The translations under genes were made by a program, and so were the position numbers. 16,900 nt of DNA from Cyclostephanos tholiformis (lineage: Eukaryota; Bacillariophyta; Thalassiosirophyceae; Thalassiosirales; Thalassiosiraceae), in assembly GCA_036939975.1 (NCBI GenBank), contig JALLPB010000453.1, positions 1 to 16,900 on the forward strand. The letters run 5' to 3'. The notes beneath the pieces were generated by a model that saw only the letters and a program-made list of their open reading frames with translations, ran no database searches and had not been told where the DNA came from. Shown here one piece after another: positions 1 to 8,709 of the stretch (its first letter is position 1; each line of letters starts with the position of its first letter).

Positions 1-25
1 CGATCTCAATTGAAAACATTCCAGT

Positions 26-64
26 ATGAACAGAACCATTAATCCATCGGCAAAAAGAAAATGA
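26..64 (+). promoter_or_regulatory. Upstream ORF overlapping the start codon of the cysteine-rich gene
   Basis: A 12-codon ORF starts at ATG 26-28 and ends at TGA 62-64. Its stop overlaps the main start codon (61-63) in an ATGA arrangement. Both start codons have A at position -3. Such an overlap could allow termination-reinitiation or reduce translation of the main gene. The transcript start is not known, so the upstream ATG may not even be transcribed. Confidence 0.3.
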
Positions 65-645
65 TCGATCCTTACTTATTCGCCGTGGACCTTCTCTTGG
101 TTTTCATGATGATTTCGACGACATCAGTCGAGGGTGTGTTTAGGGGACAGGCAAGTCCGCAGAGGGTATGTTTATCTGGTAGTCTCCTAATTTTATCATC
201 TATTAGTACCATCTAAAATTCAGTGTGATCCTTTTTATTACATCAAATCTCTAAGAAGAAATCAACCGGGTCTCCCACATCATCTCTATCTCCTGTTCCT
301 GGAACAGGAAGCATACCAGTTGCACCCGCGCAATGCTCGAGCGATACTAATTGCCCCAAGGAGAAGCCCTATTGCATGCAAGGAGAATGTTCTTTATGCA
401 AATCCAATCATGACTGCAAGACCAGTGCCATGGGACCCTATTGTGTTGGAGGTATGCAATCGGGGTACCATGCATGTGTAGAGTGCATTCTAACTGATGA
501 TAGCACCTGCAAGGGAAAGAAAACCTGTGGCACGCCGCCCTGCATTCCTGATATGGCTGTTTATTGTAGCAAGAACCATTTCGCAGATCATTGCAGTTAC
601 ATGACAACCATTTCTCCTACCAGTGCTCCTACTCAGAAAAAATAA
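61..645 (+). CDS. Small secreted cysteine-rich protein, two exons
   Basis: Predicted 164-residue protein with exons 61-165 and 256-645. The 90-bp intron (166-255) begins GTATGT and ends CTAAG. It is phase 0 and has an in-frame TAA, so it must be removed. Exon 1 encodes a signal peptide: a short start followed by the hydrophobic run LLLVFMMIS, with likely cleavage near residues 23-25. A Ser/Pro/Gly linker follows, then a compact region with 14 cysteines (first in AQCSSDTNC, last in ADHCSYM), and a Ser/Thr/Pro tail ending QKK. The cysteine spacing suggests two related modules (PYCMQGECSLC, then PYCV...HACVEC). An even cysteine number fits disulfide bonding outside the cell. I do not recognise the family; function is unknown. 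It is tail-to-tail with the next gene. A GTACGT donor-like sequence directly follows the stop, so a 3' UTR intron is possible. Confidence 0.75.
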
Positions 646-901
646 GTACGTCACTGGCCTTTCATAAACAAAAGAATGAACGCCTTGAGTTGATTTAGGG
701 ATAAGATAACAAAACCTATCTGGCCAAACATTACCGTAGTGCCTCGTGTGTGATCACCCTCTCGCAGATGAGTTGAAGGGGGAAGAATGAAAGAATGACA
801 TGTCGAAATTCAGCACGATCTCATCAAGGTCGTGAGAATCCGCAAAGACAAAAAGGCTGCTTTGCATTACACAACGTCATGGGAGTACGCCACAGATGTC
901 T

Positions 902-2997
902 CTAGGGATATATTTTTCCAGACCTGATGCAACCCAGCATCTCCCGAACACCCTCAATCGAAGAATAATGTTCTCTCGCGTAACGTGGCGTTGATGCATC
1001 CCAAAGCTCGAATGGCGACAGGCCGCCCACCGTTTGGTCGTCGTTCTCATCGTTCTCAACCCCGCCGCCGCGTCCAGGCACCACCATGATCAAACGCTCG
1101 ACGCCAGAATCAAAGACTGGGTGGAAGCCACGTCTGGCGGCGACTCGCCACGGGTCGTCCCCCGTGGCGTTCTCGCCGCCTTCGACTGTAAGGACCCGTC
1201 CCTTTTCAAGCTCACGCAACAACGACACCGGTAGACCCGCACGGAGGACGCCCGTCGATACATTCGTCGTCGTCCTCGATGACGACGACGGCGATGAAGT
1301 TCCCGCCGAACGATCGCGGTCGACCTCGTCGTGCGCATCGCTCGCTCTCTCCGTCCATCGTCCAACGAGCGGCTGTTCCAGGGGCGTAAGACCCGCCCCG
1401 ATCGCATGTCGCCTAATCCCGTCGACGTCTCCCACGAACATCGGTACCGGATCCATCACCTCGACGCTTGCGAAGTTCGGCCACGCGTCTCCCCGACCGA
1501 AGTCGCGATCGATCGACGTTACTATGTCAATATTATCCCACCCCTCCCCCCTCCCCTTCCCATCGCGCCTCCTGAGGACGACGTCCCTAACAAAGGCCGA
1601 TATCAGCCTCGATAATCCCCCCACCACGGTCGCGTCCATGACCGTGCAGAATCGCAATAACTCGAACGAACGATATACGCGATTCGCCCTCGTTATCGTT
1701 CGTCCCGACGAGAAGGTCGCGACAGCGACGGGTCCGTCCTCCCCCGATGAGGGGCCGCCATTATCTTCGTTCGTCGCCTTCGGATACAGGCCATACGCGT
1801 ACCTCGCCCCAGTCGATCCCCAGAGGTGATTCACGTCCAAGAATGGTACGTATTCCATCTTGGTCATGCCCCTAACGACAGTCTTCCTCGCCATGTATCG
1901 AGAACGGTACATCCCGCACTTGCAGCGCAATCTCGATCCGACGATCGATCGCGATCGTCGCCACACGTCGCGGTGCAGGTGCACGATCGACGTAGGTATA
2001 TCGCCATACTCGTCCCTCGGGGCGGAGAAAGCGTCGGTCAGACGCGCGTTCAGCCACGAGTGCGCCGCGACGGCGAGGGCGGTCGTCGTCGTCGTCGACG
2101 ACGTCGTCGTCGTGCCACCGTCGATGCCATCGTACTCGTCGTCGCGACGAACGCGCCGCCTCGTAATAGCATCGTCGCGCGTACCCTTCACCATCGCATC
2201 GAGGTCCGGTATGGGACACAAGTGCAAGACGAGGGAATGACGTCGTCGTTTATCCGTCCGTCGTCCGTCGTCGTCATATTCCGTCGTCGTAATCGTCGTA
2301 ATATTCGAGGAGGAGGACGATGACGACGACGACGAGATGGAGGACCGTCCCCCCACGCCATCGTCGTGCCCATTAACGACGAGGAATACGTCCCGTTTCA
2401 GCATGTCCATCATCGTCTCGATCTCGTCCCCGTCGTAGTAATCATCGTCAGGGGCACGATGGCGCACTTCGAGGACGAGTCGCAGCTCCCGCGTCGACAA
2501 CTCGCGATGGGAAATGCCATCGCCATTTAGGAAGGATACGACGTCTTCGACGTAGGCATCGTAGGCCGAATTCGTCGCATCGATCGACTCGTGATCGCCG
2601 TGGTGGTCGTGATCGTCGTGGTGGTCGTGGTGGTCGTGGTGGTCGAACTCGTCACCGGCGGCGGCGGCGGCGGCGGCGTACGACGGATGCGACGACGATG
2701 ACGATGACGATGACGATGACGACATCCGACGGGTGCGACGTCCGCTGCCGCCGCCGACATCTCGATGGCCGAATAATCGCGGGAGGGAGATACGACGAAG
2801 CGAGGGGGGATTGGACCGCGTATCGTCATCGCCATCGTCACGACGAATGATACGAAGACGGCGGGGGCGAGGGGGGGAGGGGGGGCGATATGGTGATGAT
2901 GGAGGACGAGGACGAGGACGAGGATGACGATGAAACGACGACGAGGGGGAGAACATCGCCGCGAATGTTAAAGCGGCGGCGCTGTGGGAGAAGACGA

Positions 2998-3029
<32 letters not shown>

Positions 3030-3115
3030 GCGGCGAGCATCGTCGCCGCGATGGCCGGGAGGCGGCACGGTCTCGTCGTCCACGCCATATTACCATAATA
3101 TCTTCTATGTGCCAT
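902..3115 (-). CDS. Conserved protein of unknown function with phage-protein-like domain and long low-complexity tracts
   Basis: Single-exon, 737-residue ORF from ATG (3113-3115) to TAG (902-904). The conserved core is about residues 347-570. It includes an IVHLHRDVWRRS segment, a CKCGMYRSRYMARKT stretch, HLWGSTGARYAYGLY, VAVATFSSGR, FELLRFC...TVVGGLSRL and VTSIDRDFGRGDAW. I recognise this pattern from uncharacterised stramenopile proteins, and a similar block (FELLRFC, VVGG, single-domain) from phage proteins found near or fused to homing nucleases, possibly with an acetyltransferase-like fold. A second conserved part (about 630-737) has HPVFDSGVERLIMVVP and ELWDASTPRYAREHYSS. Between these lie Ser runs (about 30-39, 132-142, 261-270), Ala, Thr and Pro/Arg tracts, and an Asp/His tract at about 157-175. 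The Arg/Ser-rich N-terminus could be an organelle-targeting extension, but I see no clear plastid motif. The DNA is visibly richer in G+C than its flanks. Molecular function is unknown. Confidence 0.8.
2594..3040. repeat. GC-rich trinucleotide and hexanucleotide microsatellites inside the 737-residue gene
   Basis: Runs of GTG/GTC units (about 2599-2644), GACGAT units (about 2693-2725) and ACG units (about 2996-3028) lie in the coding region. A similar GTC run sits near 2083-2113. On the - strand they encode His/Asp, Ser and Ser tracts. The same repeat class gives different homopolymers in different frames, which points to replication slippage as the source of the low-complexity protein segments. 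Confidence 0.85.
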
Positions 3116-3618
3116 AGTCGTAAGTACGAAAAGTACCTAACGTCGGGTTCAGGATGGACCAACCACAGTGTTGTTGCCTGATTCCCCAAAAAGGACCAAA
3201 CGAACTAAGGTTATATGGTAATAAACTCGATGAATTTGTGGACGTTGACGTCCTGTTCGGGGCGGCACGAGACATGAGGGATGGAAGATTGCCCAGAGGG
3301 GGGGGGGGTCCCAGATCGGGTGCGCATCACATCGTCGTTGTAACTAATTATTACTACTATTTACTTCCCTCCGTAAAAGAAAACCCTTGTTTAGAGAGAG
3401 AGACACACACACAGGAGATACATGGATAAAATTGACACGACACATAAGTGGAGCATGGTAGTTAGTCTCCTTCATGACACTTGGACTATACATTTCTGTT
3501 GCCATTAGTTTGATTCTGGAATTTGTGACAAATGGTGGCACCCGGAGAATGGTGCATGGGGCTAGTTCTATGGCTGTCTCTTTTTATTGGGTTTGGGATG
3601 ATAGATTCTTCTTGGTGT
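3116..3618. other. Intergenic region between two - strand genes
   Basis: No convincing gene here. It should hold the 3' end of the metalloprotease transcript and the 5' flank of the 737-residue gene. On the - strand an AATAAA hexamer lies at 3583-3588, about 30 nt past the protease stop. This could be a polyadenylation signal, although diatom signals are poorly defined. A G-run (about 3297-3308) and an AG/CA microsatellite (about 3393-3413) are present. Confidence 0.5.
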
Positions 3619-6600
3619 TTACAATATTGGCTTGCGAGTGGTGAGCTTTCCAGTGGAGGGCTTGCGAGTGGAGGGCTTGCGAGTGGAGGGCTTGCGAGTG
3701 GTGGGCTTGCGAGTGGTGGGTTTGCTGGTTGTTGGTTTAGCATCAGAGCTGTATATCAATGCTCCATTCCAAGGAGATCCAGGGTAGGAAACAGAAAACG
3801 GATAATTCTTCGCTGGACCATTGTAAATGATGAGATTATCATCCTGAGTGACGATCATATTTGTTGTATAGGCACTGTAAGAAACATAGCCTGAAGGCCT
3901 GAGGGTCACATAGAACGATTGCCTCGCACCAGCAGCTATTTCCACAACTTTGCGGAAGCTAGACTCTGGGATAGTGGCCAAAGTATATAAGGGGATGCCA
4001 CTGAAGTCATGTTCTGCGAATGTTGTGAAGTGTGAGTAAGCTCACATGACAAACGAACCAGAATATGTTGCATAGAAATGCAAATTATTCTCATCTCTCA
4101 CCTGCAACCTTGGTCCATCCAACTGAAGAATATTCATATCCTACATAAGTTCCAACCCTCGTCCACACCTCCGCAATTGCCCCAGTATAAATGTACATCT
4201 TCATAGCTGTGATGACAACATTGGAGTTCTTTGCCAGGACATCGAACATTTGGCCATCACCGATCCAACAGTTACTAGTAGCTGCGCACAAGGGCGCCTG
4301 AAGCGTGAATTGACGCTTCGTATAAATCAATGCTCCATTCCAAGGAGATCCAGGGTAGGAAACAGAAAAAGGATAGCTCTTCCCGGGGCCATTATAAATG
4401 ATGAGATTTTCATCTTGAGTGACAATCATGCTCGTTGTGAATCCGCTAACTAGTACATCGCCCGAAGCCTTGAGGGTCACGTAGAACGATTGCCGTGCAC
4501 CCGCAGCTATTTCCACAGCTTGAAGGAAGCTTGACTCTGGGATGGTGGCCAAAGTATAATATTTGATACCACTGAAGTCATGTTCTGCGAACATTGTAAA
4601 GTGTCAGTTAGATCACAAGTCAAACGAACCAGAATTGCTCAGAATTGTACAAATTCTTATCTCTTACCTGCGATCTTGGTCCATCCCACTGAAGAATATT
4701 CATATCCTACATGAGTTCCTACCCTCGTCCACACCTCCGCAATCGCCCCAATATAAATGTACATCTTCATTGCTGTGATGGCAACATTGGAGTTCTTTGC
4801 CACGACATCAAACATTTGACCATCATTGGTAAAACAGCCAGCAAACGCACATGATGGTGCCTGAAGCGTGAATGGTGCATTTCTGGGTACCGCAAGACAA
4901 CTATTTGGCCTTGAACTAATGTGCTTGTACATAATTGGATTTACTCGACGGGGCTCATAGCTAACGCCGTACGCTAGGGGAGAATTGGTGTAGAAGTACA
5001 GGGAAGAGCGGTCGCCATATCCCACATATTTCCCTCCAAATGTGTAAGCAATGTTTGACGTGGAGCCCCTGGCGATGTATTCATTGAGTGACAACAGAAA
5101 AATGGGTCAGCGCACACAGTTGATGTGTCTGTCAAGGGAAAAGATTATCCGTTATGTGAAAAAACATCTGATCTTCATTACTTACGAACATAGGTGGCAA
5201 TATGACATGATGGTGGCACTGTTGGCCATGGGGAGACCAACCGGACAAGAGATTCCACAGGTATCAATTTTCGGCGAGTAGTTGGGATCGTCATGAGTGT
5301 GACCAGTACCAAAGTTGTGACCAAGTTCATGCATAAACTTTGAATATGTTGACGGCGGAATAGAGGTAAGAGGTTGAGTTTGATTCGGTGGAGCGATAAT
5401 GTATACTTACCACATAAAAATCCCAAAGGCTTGCAGATCCCATGTGCTGATAATTCCCCTGCAAACCCGTGCTCATTCCAAATCCGGAAGAGGAATCGCA
5501 CAGAGTTGACATATATGCTCTGCCACCACCCAAATCCCTAGCCAGCAAAGCGTGATGAATGTCAATGTTAGGATAATGCCATGCCATCCTCCCGTATAAG
5601 GACTTCATGTAATTTAGCGCGTTTGATGTATCCACAAACGAATAGTAATTGGAATTGACATCGATATGTTGGATGTTGAGATGCGTGTCAATTTCTTCCT
5701 GTCAAATAGTGTGCATCGTGCAACGTTGTAGAAGGTGGAGAGAAATGTGAGGAAACGACATTTAGCGTAAGAATAATGCACGAAATGCATCCATCATCCA
5801 ACTTCGCATCATCTAATTCAATCACGTATTCACCTCAAAAACAGAGTTTGCTCCAGCAAACAAAACATTTATATAATTCAAAGTCTTGATGCCAACGCCA
5901 TTGCTACAGCTCTCCCCATGTTTATAACACAAATCAAAATCAATTTCGATGTACACATCGACCTGGAAGCTGTACCCGTAAGAACTTTGAAGGCGACGAC
6001 GTTTGCCTGTGCGAACGTTCAAACCTTCTTCATTATTAATGATTTTAGCAAGCTCAACGTCGCCTTCGCCTTGACCATGCTGATCACTCTCGTTAAAGTA
6101 TTTGTGGGGATAATCATGCACGGGCTCATCGTGGTGGTCATTGAGGTTGATAGGACTATGGAAAGATGAATTACTATAGTGATAGAAATGATCCTGATGA
6201 GCTTGATCATCACGGAGATGACGGGAGGCTTCGTCATCAGCATTCACACCACATTTCCATGTGGGAGGTGTGAAAGGGGCAGCTTTATCGACTATCGACT
6301 GATATGTAAGAAAGTTCATACGATTGAGCGACTTTTCGAGGAGAACAAATGATAAGCAAATAATGGTCATTTTGGCATGATGCACCGACCTTCTTTCCCT
6401 TCTCTTGAATGAAAATGAGCTTCTCGCCCTTGCCCTGATCGACGATACCATGGACGTCTTCCGTGAACTTATCCACGGCGATCACGACCATGATATCGAT
6501 CTCTTCACCACCGTGTGGATCGGCGACCAATAACGTCGCCATGTCGACTTCGTTGACTTGCTGCTTCTGTCCACCGTTGGTCGACGTCGTTGTGAACGAT

Positions 6601-6854
6601 GTGACCGCGGGCGTGGATTCTTTGACGTAGATCGAGTAATCGCCCCCCCAGGCCTTTTCGGCGTTCAGTTTGTAGGTTGTCTCTGTATGCGCTCCGCCCC
6701 CGCTTCCGAAGATGTTATCCCTGTCAGCTTTCGCTTTCTGGACTTCACGCGCAATCGATTGGTCGGGTGCGATGATGAGATGACGCCTTTCCTTGACGCC
6801 ATCGGCAACCGTGGCCAGGGCGGCGTAAATGCCCATTAGTTTGGAGAACATCAT
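3619..6854 (-). CDS. Secreted zinc metalloprotease, reprolysin-like metzincin, seven exons
   Basis: Predicted 882-residue protein with exons 6854-6390, 6298-5834, 5698-5411, 5337-5186, 5068-4668, 4584-4102 and 4013-3619. Introns are 91, 135, 73, 117, 83 and 88 bp, all GT-AG, and every junction keeps frame. Residues 1-19 form a likely signal peptide. The propeptide has a WKCGV motif (Cys171) resembling the ADAM cysteine switch, then a His/Asp-rich stretch, then the basic site RTGKRRR (251-257), which suits furin-type cleavage. The catalytic domain follows, with HELGHNFGTGHTHD (His409, Glu410, His413, His419 as zinc ligands and general base) and a Met-turn TIMSYC (Met450). After it come two copies of a beta-rich domain (about 523-678 and 682-839) and a C-terminal K-P-T/S-T-R repeat (844-882). 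Family knowledge: such enzymes cleave extracellular or wall proteins. The natural substrate is not evident. The second ATG (6849-6851) is an alternative start. Confidence 0.85.
3631..3735 (-). repeat. 15-bp minisatellite coding K-P-T/S-T-R pentapeptides
   Basis: Seven 15-bp units (3631-45, 3646-60, 3661-75, 3676-90, 3691-3705, 3706-20, 3721-35) end the metalloprotease gene. Read on the - strand they give KPTTS, KPTTR, KPTTR, KPSTR, KPSTR, KPSTG and KLTTR, followed by KPIL and TAA. Thr/Ser/Pro-rich basic tails of this kind are usual linkers or O-glycosylation regions in secreted proteins, and could bind acidic wall polymers. Because the unit is divisible by three, other frames are open too but are not thought to be coding. 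Confidence 0.9.
3754..4868 (-). repeat. Tandem duplication of a secreted beta-rich domain with its intron
   Basis: Two homologous units, each about 157 residues. Each starts FTLQAP, runs through GQMFDV, AKNSNV, AEVWTRVGT, GYEYSSVGWTK, HDFSGI, TIPESSF, EIAAGARQSFYVTL, IYNGP and PFSVSYPGSPWNGALIY. The 5' half is in exon 5 or 6 and the 3' half in exon 6 or 7, split by introns 5 (4667-4585) and 6 (4101-4014), both phase 1. The two introns are themselves alike: both begin GTRAGAGAT and share TTCTGGTTCGTTTG and a TTCGCAG end. I recognise similar domains in other diatom secreted proteins but know no function. Confidence 0.88.
5186..5337 (-). other. Metalloprotease exon 4: zinc-binding and Met-turn exon
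   Basis: This 152-bp exon carries the whole active-site signature. The extended metzincin motif HExxHxxGxxH is at its 5' end and the Met-turn SATIMSYC lies about 30 residues later. The acceptor reads TTCAAAG and the donor GTAAGT. It joins exon 3 in phase 0 (DFYV then FMHELGH) and exon 5 in phase 2, rebuilding a serine codon in HLCSGSTSN. The clean junctions on both sides are the main reason for confidence in the gene model. Confidence 0.9.
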
Positions 6855-7392
6855 TGATAATAAGGGCCTTGGGAAAAATGTGTGGTGTTATTTCATGTTA
6901 TATTTTTTTGAACCGTGCGCTGGTCCGTGCATCGTAGAAATCTAACGTGGGAATTTGTTGTATCCTGGGAATCACAATCTGGGAATTTTACACCCCCTGA
7001 AAAACCGTCCCATGTTGATATCAGTCCGAAGGACCATGTGTTGGTATAGCCGTAGATACCCTAAGTAATAGGCTCACATGACTCCTCCTTATCCCTCTAT
7101 CACCATGTGTAGTTAGGGATCCCAGGAGTCCTACAAAGGGCATCATTCAGCAGGAGGAGAAGAATCTGAAGGTGGTGCAGTTGATGAGGGGGACAACAAA
7201 GGAGGCACATCTCACTCAATCGAAAAATTGTCCAGACTTGCTTGCAGTGTCTCTGTCTCTCTATGGCAAAAAGCCAGTTCATCTTCTCTCAACAATGGGC
7301 ATGGAGGTGAGGTGGATCATGAAGAAATAGGGGGTTTGGAGCATGGCAGTGCAGAAGAAGGCAATGATGAAGTATCTCCACCTAAACGTCAT
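6855..7392. promoter_or_regulatory. Upstream region of the metalloprotease gene
   Basis: No supported gene. Next to the metalloprotease start lies an A/T-rich stretch reading AAAAAAATATAAC on the - strand (about 6897-6909), a possible TATA-like site. A heptamer, TGGGAAT on the + strand, occurs three times at 6948, 6966 and 6980. Whether these are regulatory is inference. The part nearer 7,390 contains acidic reading frames that may be outlying remains of the piggyBac element. Confidence 0.3.
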
Positions 7393-8071
7393 TGAAGAAT
7401 ATGATAATAACATGAATTTGATGGACATTGTGGACCCACTGCATGGAAGCTATTGGCCAGACCAATGGATGAGGCAGCAAAAGTAGTGGTGGTCTTTTTT
7501 ATTTGGGCGATTGGTGTGGCATCTGTCAATGCATATTGGATTTATGAGGTCCTCTGGAATGAAGAGAGGGCAAGGATGGAGCCTGGGCTTCCAAAAAAGA
7601 TGACTCATGCAGAGTTTTGTGAACAACTTGTTTACAATCTGATTTTTGGAAGGAAGACAGGGACAGCAACAGTGAGTTCTTCTTCAACCATATCTTGCTT
7701 TGCACATGCTTCTTCTGCAGAGGTATTGGGAGTATATGATCTCACCAGCAATGGAGGGATCATGGATTACTTGTAGGAGAATGGCATTTGGAAGATATGA
7801 AGGAGAGACCTAGAATGGGTACTTTAAGAGGCACCTTAATTGGACGAGACACAATTGGGTGCCTGTAACAAAGGAGAATCTTGCAAGGTGCCAGTACTGT
7901 TATTACATTCTCAACAACAAAGTCCCAAAGTATAAGCAAAATAACTACAAGAAGGATCTCGAACAGATTTGGGAGTGCATTCATCGTTATTTGGTTTGCC
8001 ATGTAAACCTATATCCTATGTGTGAACCCATCATCCATGGCATCGATTTGTTGAATTACACTATGAAATGA
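7393..8071 (+). pseudogene. Broken piggyBac-type transposase, C-terminal part
   Basis: The reading starts with YDNNMNLMDIVDPLHGSYW and WMRQQK, matching the piggyBac (DDE_Tnp_1_7) segment around the third catalytic aspartate (NM..VD..D). The frame then hits TAG (7484-7486) where the family has tryptophans, and a shift of one base at the T6 run (7495-7500) moves the match to the frame FFIWAIGVASVNAYWIY. After more decay near 7777-7840, the C-terminal zinc-binding end is visible: WVPVTKENLARCQYC, then VCHVNLYPMCEPIIH, corresponding to the RCxxC and NLxxxCxxxxH pattern of piggyBac proteins. The N-terminal half and the first two aspartates were not found, and no terminal repeats were recognised. 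The element is inactive as written. Confidence 0.78.
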
Positions 8072-8709
8072 AGTGGTATGTTATATTACATGTTAATAAA
8101 GGTAATGAATATTTAAATAATGATGTTATGCAATTTGAATTGCACTACTAGTGTTTGGTTTGGTACTACTCCAGGGAGTGAGCCAACTTGTGTTCCAATG
8201 AGTTTGGCTGCATGGAGTTTTGCGGGCTCTTGCCATTTTGGCTAATTCAAGAAAAGTTCAAGAAAGTCTAGTACAACTACATACATACATATGCGAGGAA
8301 TCAGTTCAAATGATTCACTGAAAAAAAATTCTGAGGCCTGATATTTTCAATTGAATGAAAACTTGCTGTACCCATAAAAAGATATCAAATTGGTATTTTT
8401 GGTTGGTATTGGTATTGGTTGGGGCAATGGACAGACTCCAATGTGTAGCACAGAATGGGGGGAGCTCATTCCATGTTGAGGTGAGAGCACCATGATCTGC
8501 TGAGCTGCCCGGTTAGTAGCATAGCAATTTAAGCAGCACGAGAGTCACCACCAGGGGTAGGAAATAAAATTCCCCCTCATCCCATGGAAGCGCGGGATAG
8601 GATTTATGGGAATCTGCAGAGCAACCCAGGCAATAGCACAGCATTTGTAGCAGCAGCAGGCAAGGAAAAACAAAAACCAACAAGCGCATATGGTCAAAAA
8701 CAACAGTGA
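8072..8709. other. No gene recognised
   Basis: Right flank of the piggyBac relic. It contains only simple patterns such as CATA repeats (about 8279-8292) and TTGGTATTGG repeats (about 8400-8420). Hydrophobic frames on the - strand near 8513-8835 look accidental. Confidence 0.5.

Noticed and set aside
347..607. 86-codon frame on the - strand opposite the cysteine-rich gene
   Set aside because: It is also cysteine-rich only because it is complementary to TGC/GCA-rich codons. The + strand has the signal peptide and splice sites.
1086..1829. Open frames of up to 247 codons on the + strand opposite the 737-residue gene
   Set aside because: They arise from G+C-rich, stop-poor DNA. The - strand frame is longer and contains conserved motifs, while the + frames show Arg/Ser-rich text with no family signal.
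3486..3894. Frames with repeated LASGG (+) or LASPP (-) peptides
   Set aside because: They are other-frame readings of the 15-bp minisatellite, which stays open in several frames because its unit is divisible by three. The KPTTR frame joins the spliced protease.
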